NCBI GenBank assembly: GCA_964006375.1
Contig: OZ023267.1
Coordinates: forward strand, 34,223,266-34,287,265
Direction of reading: 5' to 3'
Length of the DNA: 64,000 nt
Source: Tillus elongatus
Taxonomy: Eukaryota > Arthropoda > Insecta > Coleoptera > Cleridae
In this document: positions 12,800 to 26,189 of the stretch, piece by piece
Position numbering within the stretch: position 1 is the first letter of the stretch
Layout: each line of letters starts with the position of its first letter
Notes under the pieces: generated by a model
What the model was told of the DNA's origin: nothing
Seen by the model: only the letters and a program-made list of their open reading frames with translations
The model's database searches: none
Made by a program: the position numbers and the translations under genes

Positions 12800-14815
12800 G
12801 GGATGTGGCAACGGTGTCTCTGCACGCGTAAGCACATTGCTGTTTGCGATTTTCAGTGGCGGCACGTCAGTTTGGCACTATTTTTAGGTTTCCATCTACT
12901 AAAGAGAGGAGACAAACATGGTGCTCTGCCTTAAATATAAAATCGGATACGCTGCCGAAATATTCTTATTTATGTTCGCAGCATTTTAATAAATACTTTT
13001 ATTATTTACCCAAGTGGAAGAAGCGTGTTAAAAACGCAGCGACTCCATCAGTTTTAAGTTCTCCTGCCTTCTACTTCTGGCATGAAAGCTCTTGCTCATG
13101 CGGAAAGAAGGTGAAGAATTCTTATTAGCTTCCTATTTTGTAAACCTTTATTATTGTTAAAATTAATAAATTACCCGACAAAAATTGCAGTCATAGTTTT
13201 GAACAAAATAGAGATAAATCACTGCCTTGGAACTATTATGTTCAACAGGTGCGGCACTTGGTAGCCCTCCTGAATTAACACCAAAAGCTAACATGACTCC
13301 AGGTCAAAAGTAAGTTAATATGCTTGGACTTAGAATTGAGGGAAAAATACTAGAGGCCATTTAAAAAAATTATACTCCGTTCACTGAAAACTTATCAAAT
13401 ATCGTCCACTTTTCAGGAAAAAAATTCGTTATTTTGTAGATATTTTCAGTTTATCACGAACTCCACGGACCTCGGTGGTTCAGAGGTAAGAACGTGTGCC
13501 TTTGAACCGAAGGGTACTGGGTTCGATCCCGGCGTACTCCTTTCACTTTTTCAGTACAAACTGTAAAATTAACATCAACCGAGGTTCTGGCATTGTATTT
13601 GAGCAAGTTGAATGTCTGCACGTTCCTCCCTTCGGAGGGGGCGTAAAGCCGTCGGTCCCGTGTCCATGCGATGTTGGGCACGTTAAAGATCCCTACCCTC
13701 CTTACAGAAAGACAGGGGTTCGGCAAAATTTCCAGGATAGTGAGGTGAAACTGCTCCCTGGCGTCGGTGATTGGCCATAGTCGCGGAAATAGGCCGACGT
13801 TAAAGAAACAAAGCACACACACACACACGAACTCCAAAAACATGTTAAAAAAATGGTCTATTGCTAAACGAGTAAAAAAAAAACAAAAGAGGAAAATAAC
13901 TATATTGCGCCAACAGAAAAGACGTCTTAAGAGTTTTTCACCAGAAATCTCTGATTGATCTGAAAATACAGAAACATCCCTCAACGTCTCACTTTTAAGT
14001 GCTATTGAATTTATATCATTGCTTGTAATATTTTAGGCCTCTTTACCCATACAAATAGATTCGATTAAACAGCTTTTAAAATGTCCACAACGGAACTATT
14101 CACCAGACGTAAGGTCGTTTGCTATTACCCTAAATTTTTATTCAAACAAAGCTTATAATTACGTTCGAGAAAAATTTATGAAATCTTTGCCACATCCTTG
14201 AACAATTTCTAAATTGTTCCTGGATTCTGCAAAGAAGCATTAGCGGTTTTGGATTCAAAAAGAAGAGAAGCAGCTAAAAAAGGTCTAAAAATACTTTGTA
14301 ACCTAGTTATCAAAGATATGTTGATAAGACGTCAAGTTGAGTGGATAGGAAGAAAAGTTTTGTGGTAACGTAGATATTGGCGTGGATATGAATAATTCAA
14401 ACGAGCTTCCAGAGGCTAAAGAAGTTTTGCTTTTCTTATTAGTTGCTTTAAATCCCAACTGGAAAGTTCCAGTGGGTTATTTCTTCCTGACTGGCATTTC
14501 TCGTGAAGAAAAAGCAAGTCTATTAAATCGGGCTTTAAGTTTTATCCATCAAGCAAGAATATTCGTTACTTCCGTTAGTTTTGATGGAGCAGCTGCAAAT
14601 ATAAGCATGGTTAAATTTTTGGGAGCAAATTTAGATACATTTATTCAAGAAGGTTTAAAGGCTTATTTGCCACAGCCTGTAACCCATGAAAATGTATATA
14701 TTTTCATAGATGCTTGTTACATGATGAAATTAATAGGAAATTATCCGGCAAGTTGTAGATCTATAAAACATGGCGGCAGACAAATCAGGTGGTCATTTCA
14801 AGATTCTTAAATTTT
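12800..14815 (+). pseudogene. P-element/THAP9-like transposase remnant
   Basis: First part 12844-13128: a THAP zinc-finger core (FRFPSTKERRQTWCSAL, then SYLCSQHFNKYF). It holds the C-x2-H pair of the C2CH finger, but the first cysteine pair is not evident. Second part near 13845-13957: a basic coiled segment (KRVKKKQKRKITILRQQKRR). Third part 14040-14810: a P-type catalytic region (SPDVRSFAITLNFYSNKAYN, WKVPVGYFFLTGIS, SFDGAAANISM, YIFIDACYMMKLIGNYP), matching the order in THAP9 and Drosophila P transposase. Stops and frameshifts at 14200-14380 and a SINE at 13466-13825 break it. P-element transposases cut and paste DNA using GTP. Terminal inverted repeats were not found. Confidence 0.85.
13466..13825 (+). 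mobile_element. tRNA-derived SINE, copy 2
   Basis: Best-preserved copy of the family. A box TGGTTCAGAGGTAAG near 13475, B box GGGTTCGATCCC near 13520, the same conserved body, and tail GACGTTAAAGAAACAAA followed by a short (CA)n. It is flanked by an 11-bp direct repeat, CACGAACTCCA, at 13455-13465 and 13826-13836. It interrupts the P-element remnant. Confidence 0.92.
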
Positions 14816-15059
14816 TGTTAAAAACACTTTTTACTGAATTTGCATAGAAAAAAATCGCTTATGACGAGATCACAACATTACAACATTGAGACTTTCGAAC
14901 ATTTTATTCGAGAAATCATTTCTATAAACATTTACTACCATAACGCACTTGCTGCCCCCAAACCTTTTAGTTAATAGTATACTTAAATAATGTATAGGTA
15001 GTTAAACATGTTTTAAATTTTATTTTATTATTTTAATTGTATTTATGAATATTTCAATC

Positions 15060-15200
15060 CTAGTTCTCGAGACGCCTATGGTGTCGAGGACCGTGTAAAC
15101 AAACCTTTTATTCAATGTTGGTTTCAAACATTACAACGTATCGTATTGGCAGATGCCTGGTCTATCCGTAGGTAGATAGTCAAAGGTTTGAACAATATCT
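15060..15200 (-). repeat. Dispersed repeat, partner of 12285-12420
   Basis: Reverse complement of the 12285-12420 block. It holds an imperfect palindrome at about 15066-15090 (CTCGAGACGCC / GTGTCGAG). It lies about 350 bp downstream of the piggyBac remnant in that element's orientation, so it may be the element's 3' terminal region. Confidence 0.45.
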
Positions 15201-15544
15201 TTAGTGTTTTTTTATTTATTAGTTTTTAACACTTATCTTGGCAATGTCCTACAATTTATTAATAACATTATTTGTTATGTATTACAGTAATAGTTATGGG
15301 TCTTTAGCTCCTATACTGTGACCAACATGAATAAATTTGTTATTTGGGAGAATTTGGGAGTTGTATTTTTGAAGATACATTGCTTGAAAGTCCTGTATTA
15401 TACACTTTTATGTCTCGTATCTTTAACGATATATTGCTAGATTTACCAGTGAGTTAGTAAACAATGTTTCTTATTAAGTTATGCGTAAATACATCGTATA
15501 CACAAAAGAAACTCTATTCTAATATTATTTTAGAGTGCATATAT

Positions 15545-15802
15545 TCAGTTCTTGGTGTGGAAATTGACAAAACAGTTCCTTTTGTCAGTAAGACACAGTC
15601 TAGTATCGCATTTGGAACAACTGAAAACTGTTTGACCTTTTGAACACAATCTACAACGTCCTTTAGATGTGAAGACTGGAAAATGTTAAATAACATCAAG
15701 AGGTATATCTTCTGCAGGTCTTGCCACAACTAGTTTTTTAATTTTCGACGATGATGCGTCTCCAGATTGAGCCGACGGCCTTCCCACTTTTTTATTTTAC
15801 TG
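15545..15802 (-). pseudogene. piggyBac transposase C-terminal fragment (cysteine-rich domain)
   Basis: One minus-strand frame reads ARPAEDIPLDVI, a stop, HFPVFTSKGRCRLCSKGQTV, FSCSKCDTRLCLTDKRNCF, VNFHTKN and stop at 15547-15545. The CxxC, CxxC, LC, NCF and FH spacing is that of the zinc-binding cysteine-rich tail of piggyBac transposases. One internal stop is present. The DDD catalytic core is absent. Confidence rests on this tail only. Confidence 0.75.
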
Positions 15803-15919
15803 AATTTTCGAAGAAAAAATTCACTAACGGGGAGATCCCGACTTTTGAATTTTGAAATTTTTTTGCAAATGAGCACGAACTAGGACCCCTAGAACTCATA
15901 TCCGGGGTCGTCAGTTTCA

Positions 15920-16005
<86 letters not shown>
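15785..16005 (+). repeat. TA-core repeat, left arm plus TA array
   Basis: The left arm contains a small hairpin (GTGAATTTT / AAAATTCAC at 15802-15823), GGGGAGATCCCGACTTTTG, and the ATATCCGGGGTC block. A (TA)n array of about 83 bp at 15923-16005 follows. No right arm follows; a coding-like stretch begins instead. Confidence 0.75.
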
Positions 16006-16011
<6 letters not shown>

Positions 16012-16013
<2 letters not shown>

Positions 16014-16108
16014 GCAATTAAAGAACTACATGGGCAGATATTGGCTAAAAAAGATAAAATAGAAGAAGAGTTTGCATTAGTTGATCCAGAAGGAACTGGT
16101 AAGAAGAT
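16012..16108 (+). other. Orphan coding-like segment
   Basis: An open frame of about 30 codons (AIKELHGQILAKKDKIEEEF then ALVDPEGTG) is followed by a donor-like GTAAGA. Its composition is unlike the flanking repeats and resembles a charged helical protein exon. It could be an exon of an unseen gene or a transposon remnant. I do not recognise the family. Confidence 0.3.
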
Positions 16109-16184
16109 TATATATAACTTGTTTTTATTTGCATAACTCGATACTCAAACGCTTCATATAGGGTAATTTCGGGAGAGACAGAGC

Positions 16185-17509
<1,325 letters not shown>

Positions 17510-17695
17510 AGAAGTTTTTTTATGAATAGACTTCTAGCAATGCGATGCCTAAATTCTTTCAGCCGAATAGTATTTTCTGTACCTATCGCTGAAGAATCCC
17601 TTCAGTACATAAGCCATGCGTTATTTACACGTATACCGAGAATGTGAGCAAACACCGCAAGATACCATCTGTGAGATCTCAACCTAGTACGATAT

Positions 17696-18084
17696 CTTTT
17701 ATTAATGGCTTGGATGAGTTCGTTAGCCAGGAAAATCGGACGGGGTTTTCCGGAAAAATTTTGAGTTTAAGAAAAAAAAATTTTTTTTCTCCGAAAATTA
17801 CTAAGCCGTTTTAATGAAATTTAACGGATATATGGCCCTAGGAGAGACCTTACTACGTACCGAAATTCAACTTTCTAAGTTTTTATAAAATTGAGTTATT
17901 CAAATTTGAAATTTTCTTTCGAAAAAAAAAAATTTTTCTCCGAAAATTACAAACTTATTTTAATTAAATTTGGTGAATATCTTGCCTTAAGAAAATTAAA
18001 CTTTCTAAGTTTATAGAAAATTGAGTTATTCAAATTTGAAGCATTTAATAAAAAATCACTACCATAACGTACTTGCTGCGTCCC
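17696..18084 (+). repeat. TA-core repeat, right arm only
   Basis: Starts abruptly inside the right arm (TTATTAATGGCTTGGATGAG) and runs to CGTACTTGCTGCGTCCC. There is no left arm and no TA array. Confidence 0.7.
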
Positions 18085-18148
18085 GAACTTTTTTTATTCT
18101 TCCCCGCCCAGCATAGGGATGCTGGGCGGGGAAGAATAAAAAAAGTTC
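18085..18148. repeat. Perfect 30-bp hairpin with 4-nt loop
   Basis: Arms 18085-18114 and 18119-18148 are exact reverse complements. The loop is AGGG. The stem has a GC-rich core (CCCCGCCCAGCAT). The arm sequence matches a dispersed repeat also seen at about 31020 and 57590 (CCCCGCCCAACACCCC and CCCCGCCCAGCACCCC). Confidence 0.95.
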
Positions 18149-18328
18149 AGGGGACAATAGGGTCCCGTAATATTCTTGTGGGTGGTCTGCAAGAAATTGC
18201 TTTTAGGGTTTGTGCATCCAGGAAGGGGTTCTAAGCATGAAAAAAACCCTCAGTGAACTAAACTGTAAATGTACCTTAATTCATGTTTAAAAAAGGAATG
18301 TATCTGCCAAACCATAAATGTATAAAAA

Positions 18329-18502
18329 ACTCTTTTTGTTGGAAAACTGGTTTAATTAGGTTGCCAAAAACAAAATCATCCGGGCGATTAACAAACAAAA
18401 ATACTTGCCAAATTATAAATGGGGCAGATATTTTCCTTTGTTAATCGCTTGGATGATTTTGTTTTTGGCAACCTAATCAAACCAGTTTTCCAACAAAAAA
18501 AG
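18329..18502. repeat. Imperfect 66-bp inverted repeat
   Basis: Arms 18329-18395 and 18438-18502 share GTTGGAAAACTGGTTT and TTGCCAAAAACAAAATCATC with only a few mismatches. The loop is 42 nt. The sequence belongs to the dispersed family at 31200-31320 (AATCGAACCAGTTT, GTCGCTTGGATGATC). Confidence 0.9.
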
Positions 18503-18509
18503 TTTTTAA

Positions 18510-19172
18510 AAAACAAATTCTGTTAATGAATTTTCTTAATAAAAATTTATTAATATCAACAATAAAAAATGTCTGCTAAAATTATTACTAAACGTCTTTA
18601 TGTTATTTTCTGTGAGCCTCATTTTATATAAGAATCCATTATGGCGAACTAAACCCTGATTTCTTCTGAGATCCATTTGAATAGCTTTTTAACACAGCAA
18701 GTGAAAACAAATAAGAGGTTCCTACTCTTGAGTTCATAAAAGTCAAGAAGCTAGGTACCTATTCATTATTCACTACTTGAAAAATTAATCAACGATATTA
18801 ACGTTGATATTCTTTGGTTTCCAATTTTAGAAGCATCATACCTATATAATAATACAATCGTTTACTTAACCTCAAACCAGAAGTGTCAAAGCATAATAAA
18901 TAAACAAAACACACTATGATATCTGGTTTTAACTTCAAGCAGCTGATATAAAACTTCTTTTATTTTCTCTCTCACTTTCAGATTAGGATATTTGAATATT
19001 TTACAACTCTGAGCATCGGAATATAGCTAAAGGCAGTCAATCGGGTGAGATCTTCATAGTTTGGGTGTGCACGTTCGTTGCATGTTGTTTGTTGTGCGAT
19101 CCGGTCTTACCTGTGTCACTTGTATCGTCTGGTTAACGTTGAATTATGATGTATACCTGGTATATCTATCTA

Positions 19173-19174
<2 letters not shown>
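18510..19174. other. No gene recognised
   Basis: AT-rich sequence between the inverted repeat and the next TA array. No motif or transposon end was seen. Confidence 0.5.

Positions 19175-19257
<83 letters not shown>
19175..19257. repeat. (TA)n array
   Basis: About 83 bp of TA, preceded by a short TATC run. The flanking arms of the TA-core repeat are not evident here. Confidence 0.95.
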
Positions 19258-19259
<2 letters not shown>

Positions 19260-19611
19260 ATCTACGCACTGCAGCTGATTACTCTGTCTTTATCTGGCAT
19301 CATACTTTAACTACTTAAGTTGTTTCAATTCATGCCTTTCAGATTTTATTTTAATCTGGAAGAAACTCCAAATGTTGTGAACCAAATTACTTAAGATTCA
19401 CAGCGGAGGTTTATTTGCACAATTTCTAGCTACTTGTGAAGTCTCATTCCAGTTTCTTTATAACTTTCAAAAATATAGCGTATTCCAGAATATGTTTGTT
19501 AATTTTTGAGAGAAAAGTATGTCTGTTATAGCTGATTTAAGAACTCGTCCGCGATTGTACCAGACTGAAGACATGTGCTAGGCTCCGTTCAAATCAGTTG
19601 AGTCTATTTTG

Positions 19612-21262
<1,651 letters not shown>

Positions 21263-21361
21263 GTACCAATAAAAAAATAACATAGAGGTACAAGTAAACT
21301 AAAATTAAAAGACTAACCTTTGTATCTATATTTACAACTTTTTGAAATCACGTTTTGCATA

Positions 21362-22816
21362 TCAGTTTAATAAAACTGGTTCATTAGGGGCACTTAATAT
21401 TTTCGATGTAGTAAAACGTTTTCCTGAAACCACTTCCTTCACATTTTCCCCAGCATAGGAAAGAAGAGGTGAAATTTCAACTTCAACACTATCTGCGATT
21501 TCCCCACCATTTTTCCGAATGTAAAACTTGTGCAAGGCCAGTAAATCACGGCGTGCTGTTGATGGACAGTCTTTTTTAGCCTCATCTGAATTCTTCAACG
21601 CACTAAATTCCGAATAACGCGGCACTTCCCATGTCACGAATTTTTTTGCGAAAGGAAAAACATCAAACACAAATTTTTCTATTTTAATACCATTCGAATC
21701 ATTTGGTTTCACTTTCTTACCTTCTTCGTTAGCATAAGTAATCTTCTTTTTTGCCACATGAAGTTTAAGTTCTTTTTCGTGTTTATTTGCCACTCGTTTG
21801 AGAAATTCTGTCGTGAAAAAGTGATTGCAAATATTTCCAGCATTGAAAATCAAATTTCCTTCTTCATCTCGTAAGTTAGCAGTCTCCTTTGTAATTTCGC
21901 TATACTCCACAACTTGAAAGCGCCCATCAACTTGGCAGACAACCCCAACGGGTTCGGATGGACCGGCTTTTTGTACCACTTTTGCACCACATTCTGCATT
22001 TTTTTCTATACAGTAACCGATAAAAACAGGATCAGCTACCTTCACTAAAATATTGTCTACACTATGCGCGTGCACATATTTAATACCTCTTTTTTGCATG
22101 TGCTTGAGGATTCCATTGTCCTCCAAGGACCTGTAAACTCCCCCATTACCATCAGGTGCCAAAGCCACTCTATTTCTAGCTTCTAAAATAATATGGCCAT
22201 TAAAGTCAAAGCATGGAAGAAGTCCTTGCTGAAAAAGAACAACGTCATGTGGATTTAGTCCAAAATAATCGTTTTTCTTTAAAAAATCTTGTGTTTGCTG
22301 AAACGTCGGTCCACTTGTCATAATGTACCAAATAATCTTCCCGCATTTTTGGTTAGTTTCTTCAGCTATCTGTTGAAGACGTCTAATACGTTCAGCTTGG
22401 ATTTGGAAAAGTGTTTTGTCTGACGGAAGATCGACAGAATACATTCCCTTGGGATAATCAACTCCCAGACGCGTTCCTTGACCGCCTGCCATCAAAAGAA
22501 CACCGACACGGCCGTCTGCAATTTCTTGGAGACCTCTTCTTCTATACATCTCCAGGACATCTTCATCACATTTTTCTTCAGATTCAAACAGAGATGGGGG
22601 TATTGGTTTCATACGACTATCTAGTTTCTTTACATCTTCGTTCAGGGAGTTCAAAGCTCTTTTAAATATTCCATCAACTTCTTCAAGTTTTATGTTATTA
22701 AGGTGTTCGAGGAACGGTTGTTTTTCATCCTCTTTCAGTTCATCCCAGAACCGCAACAGGTTGTTCTGGGAGCACTCTTCGAGTTTGCGTTTTACTTGGT
22801 TCAGCGTGACCGACAT
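21362..22816 (-). CDS. UAP1: UDP-N-acetylglucosamine pyrophosphorylase
   Basis: Intact 484-codon single-exon frame. It catalyses UTP + GlcNAc-1-phosphate to UDP-GlcNAc + PPi in the cytosol, the precursor for chitin, N-glycans and GPI anchors. Motifs: LLMAGGQGTRLG (107-118) and PKG (122-124) for the uridine/phosphate loop, GNGGVY (223-228), HSVDNILVK (251-259), FNAGNICNHFF (324-334), WEVPR (396-400) and EFSALKN (403-409). Length fits insect UAPs; human is about 520. The start is supported by an in-frame TGA 15 nt upstream and by the normal N-terminus. A TTGACAG just upstream could be a splice acceptor, so a 5' UTR intron is possible. WEVPR is followed by Y-S, where the human enzyme has E-D as I recall it. 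Lack of introns could mean a retrocopy or a natural single-exon gene. No decay is seen. Confidence 0.96.
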   Translation of the reverse strand: MSVTLNQVKRKLEECSQNNLLRFWDELKEDEKQPFLEHLNNIKLEEVDGIFKRALNSLNEDVKKLDSRMKPIPPSLFESEEKCDEDVLEMYRRRGLQEIADGRVGVLLMAGGQGTRLGVDYPKGMYSVDLPSDKTLFQIQAERIRRLQQIAEETNQKCGKIIWYIMTSGPTFQQTQDFLKKNDYFGLNPHDVVLFQQGLLPCFDFNGHIILEARNRVALAPDGNGGVYRSLEDNGILKHMQKRGIKYVHAHSVDNILVKVADPVFIGYCIEKNAECGAKVVQKAGPSEPVGVVCQVDGRFQVVEYSEITKETANLRDEEGNLIFNAGNICNHFFTTEFLKRVANKHEKELKLHVAKKKITYANEEGKKVKPNDSNGIKIEKFVFDVFPFAKKFVTWEVPRYSEFSALKNSDEAKKDCPSTARRDLLALHKFYIRKNGGEIADSVEVEISPLLSYAGENVKEVVSGKRFTTSKILSAPNEPVLLN

Positions 22817-23310
22817 TACTGCTTTCTGTCAATAAATCAATTCAATATGGTAACATGCGAACAACGGTAGTTTATATGCCACAAACTGTTGTCTGTCGTC
22901 GTGTCGAGTAATGTCACGGTCTACGAAAGCGAAAGTACTGATTAGCGAATAACAATCACTGCTCGATCTAACCACCTCCGATCACGTTACCTGCCTTGAG
23001 AGCCAACGTTACCGCGATCCTTTCCCTTCCTAATCAGCTGTGGAGACACAGTCGTGGACTACGAAACAACCGTAAAGCGCAATGGCCATAGTGCACCTGA
23101 TTATGATCTGTTTTATAATATATTTTCGTCAGAGATTACTTAATCAACAAAAATTTTATGTGACGTTTTAAATCTTTTCCAGTTAAAATATATAGATTAA
23201 ATTGTATCCCGGTTGTAAATAAGTAATATTTATCGATGATTGATCTGAACATACCCTGCACTCTTTCATGCACATTATCCGAAAACAATGAAATCTTAGA
23301 TAAGATAAAG
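22817..23310. other. UAP upstream region
   Basis: Holds the 5' leader and presumably the promoter of UAP. Less AT-rich than its surroundings, and free of transposon signatures. I see no clear TATA box or initiator that I would commit to. Confidence 0.4.
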
Positions 23311-23433
23311 GAACAAAATTAAAAAATATGTTTGTTATATTCAGTCATTCTAGTGAATTTTCGCAGAAAGAAATTCTTCAAATGAGCGCGAACCAGGACC
23401 CCTAGAACCCATGCCTGGGGTCAATTTTTATAT

Positions 23434-23522
<89 letters not shown>
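23311..23522 (+). repeat. Inverted flank (left) of mariner A1: TA-core left arm and TA array
   Basis: Begins near GAACAAAATTAAAAAATATG, continues through the TA-core left arm, and ends with a TA array at 23438-23522. The same sequence recurs in reverse complement at 25445-25661, immediately beyond the transposon. Confidence 0.9.
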
Positions 23523-23525
<3 letters not shown>

Positions 23526-25441
23526 GGTGGCGCATTGAAAACGAAACAGACCGATTTGCGCCAAGAGAAATTTTTTTTTAAGAAACGCTAAAACACGTCA
23601 ATTTTAATATTGAGGGGAACATGTTTTGACATAAAACTCAACTTTGTCACATCAACCCCTTAAGGGTGGTGATAACAACCTTTATATTTTAAATAGGGAA
23701 CATGGGTCGAGTGTTACATCATTTGAAAACTCTTTCTTTTATGAATTCAGCACACTAATTTTTTTGAAGTTTTATCAACTCGTTTAAAAATTATTCACAG
23801 TTGGAGTTGCAAGAACGTATTTCATTCATCGTGATAAAAAATGCACTAATTAGTCAATTTTTCGTTAAAAAAAAAAACTAAAAAACAAAACCAAACGTTC
23901 AAAAATGTTTATTCAGTTAAGTAAGTGTTCAAATTCTTGACCACCAGCTTCCATACAAAAGTACAAATTTTGTTCAAAACGAGCTCTGACATTCTGTAGC
24001 ATTTGTGAAGTTATTAGACGGCATTGTTCAACAATGCGTCGCCGTAAGTCTCCCAGATACCCCGGTTATGTTGCGTAAATTCTACTCTTTAAATGGCCCC
24101 ATAGAAAGAAGTCTAAAGGAGTTAAATCCGGTTATCTAGGGGGCCACTAAATAGCACCTCTACGCCCCATCCGTTGTCTGGAAACTCTCTGTTCAAAAAC
24201 TCCCAGCACGTTGTGAAAAATGAGGAGAAGCTCCATCTTGTTGAAACACTAATTGATTTTCTTGATAGCGATCATCATTTTCAACAATGTCAATTAGGGT
24301 AAACGATATCTTCTGGTAACTCTAAATACGTTTCGCCACTCAAATTGCCATCAAGAAAAATTGGTCCGATTAAACGGTCTCGAAAAATGCCAGTCCATAC
24401 ATTCAATTTCTGTGGAGTTTGAGTGTGGACTTCGTGAAAATTTTTTGGATCATTATCTGCCCAATAATGACAATTATGACGATTGACTGTAGAGTTTAAT
24501 AAAAACGTACACGTCTGAAAAACAGATATTGAACAGAAGGTTCCCGTTATCGGCTATTCGTGCAGTCATAACTTCACAAAATTCCAGCCGCCGATCAAAA
24601 TCATCTTCATTCAGTTGTTGTACAAGCTGAATTTTATACGGGTGAAATTTATGATGCTTCAATATTCGCTGAATAGTTCTTCTTTTGATGTTTAAAACAG
24701 TGGCCAATTTTCTCGTGCTCAAACTTGCGTCTGAAGCAATTTGTCCTAAAACTTCAATCTCAGGAGTCTCATTTCTAACCGGAAATTCAAATTCAGGATC
24801 CCGTTTTTTGTTGGCTACTGAACCACTTTGTCGAAACTTTGTAACTAACTCCAGAATGTATTTTCTGTTAACATGTCTGTTCGGATGTCGTTTATTAAAC
24901 ACATTTGCGGTACGGTTGGCACAGTCATCGTTTAAAAAAAAAAGTAATTATTTCAACTCTTTCTTGTACAGAATGCACCATGTGAAATTAATTTTCGGTA
25001 GTACTATCAAGTATCAAACCGACCGATAAAATGAAATAATAAACCGCATTTCTCTCATTCCGATAAGAAATGTTCTGATAGTCAATTTTTTGTTTACAAA
25101 CCAACAAAACATTGACTATCAGCACATTTCTTATCTGAATGAGTAAAATGCGTTTTTGCATCTTCAACTGTGAATAATTTTTAAACGAGTTCATAAAACT
25201 ATCAAAAAAATTAGTGTACTGAATTCAGAAAAGAAAGAGTTTTCAAATAATGTAACACTCGCCCATATTCGCTATTTAAAATATAAGGGTTGTTATCATA
25301 ACCCTTAAGGAGTTGATGTGACAAAGTTGAGTTTTATGGCAAAACATGTCCCCCTCAATATTCAAATTGATGTGTTTCAGCGTTTGTTAAAAAAAAATTC
25401 TCTGGACGCAAATCGGTCTGTTCCGTTTTCAATGCGCCAGC

Positions 25442-25444
<3 letters not shown>
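23523..25444 (-). mobile_element. Mariner A1, long terminal inverted repeats
   Basis: Ends CAGGGTGGCGCATTGAAAAC and the reverse complement of CAGGCTGGCGCATTGAAAAC, each next to TA. The inverted repeats run for about 330 bp (AACACGTCAATTTTAATATT, CAACTTTGTCACATCAA and more). A subterminal hairpin lies at about 25058-25143. The transposase lies on the minus strand. Confidence 0.9.
23913..24981 (-). pseudogene. Mariner A1 transposase, degenerate
   Basis: Start MVHSVQERVEIIT near 24981, then a frameshift in a poly(T) run. The readable part 24902-24474 holds two helix-turn-helix units (HPNRHVNRKYILELVTKFRQ; STRKLATVLNIKRRTIQRI) and the start of the DDE domain (NICFSD). The remaining DDE region down to the stop at 23915-23913 is broken by indels. 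About 350 residues when whole. The paralogue at 27237-28312 guides the reading. Confidence 0.85.
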
Positions 25445-25533
<89 letters not shown>

Positions 25534-25661
25534 CATATAAAAATTAACCCCAGGCATGGGTTCTAGGGGTCCTAGTTCTCGCTCATTTGAAGAATTTCTT
25601 TCTGCGAAAATTCACTAGAAGGACTGAATATAACAAACATATTTTTTAATTTTGTTCTTTC
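25445..25661 (-). repeat. Inverted flank (right) of mariner A1
   Basis: TA array 25445-25532, then the TA-core left arm in reverse, ending near 25661. It is near-identical to 23311-23522 in reverse complement. The right arm of a TA-core repeat begins directly after it. Confidence 0.9.
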
Positions 25662-25960
25662 ACACCAATAACTAAAAAAATAATAAGCCGATTTTGATAA
25701 AAAAAAACACGTACCTTCTTTTTACAAGTGGCTTGGACAAGCTCGTTAGTTAGGAAAATCGGACGAGGTTTTCCGTGAAAATTATTTTTATCTCAAAAAA
25801 TAAATAAGCTGTGGTAACCAAATTTGACAGGTTGGTTTATGATATAAAAAGTAAACTATACAATAAAAATTTAGTTACTAAAACAAACAGTTGTAAAACA
25901 TAATTCGTGCCATGCCTGTTCTATGAAAATTCACTATCATAATGCACTGGCTGCGTCCGC
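25662..25960 (+). repeat. TA-core repeat, right arm
   Basis: CACACCAATAAC, then AGTGGCTTGGACAAGCTCG, to CATAATGCACTGGCTGCGTC. It lacks its own TA array on the expected side because the inverted flank of mariner A1 abuts it. Confidence 0.7.
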
Positions 25961-26189
25961 ACTTTTCTATAATTAGAGAACGTCTCTCAGGCTTTCTCTC
26001 TCAGCAAGTTTACAAGTGTGTATACAGAGTGGCCCATTGGAAACTATACAGGCGGGTCTTCCAGCATTTGAAGTTATGGCTTCGAAAAATACTCGGGCAG
26101 GTCGATTTTTTTTGAGTAGGACATATTTTCGAGCGATATTTAAAGCTGCTTCTTTATCCCCTTAAACAAAGTTGCTACTCTCTTAAAAT

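Noticed and set aside
13467..13540. Possible functional tRNA gene
   Set aside because: A and B boxes are present, but the cloverleaf is not maintained and the sequence continues into the SINE body with target duplications.
22411..22665. 84-codon plus-strand ORF
   Set aside because: Antisense to the intact UAP gene.
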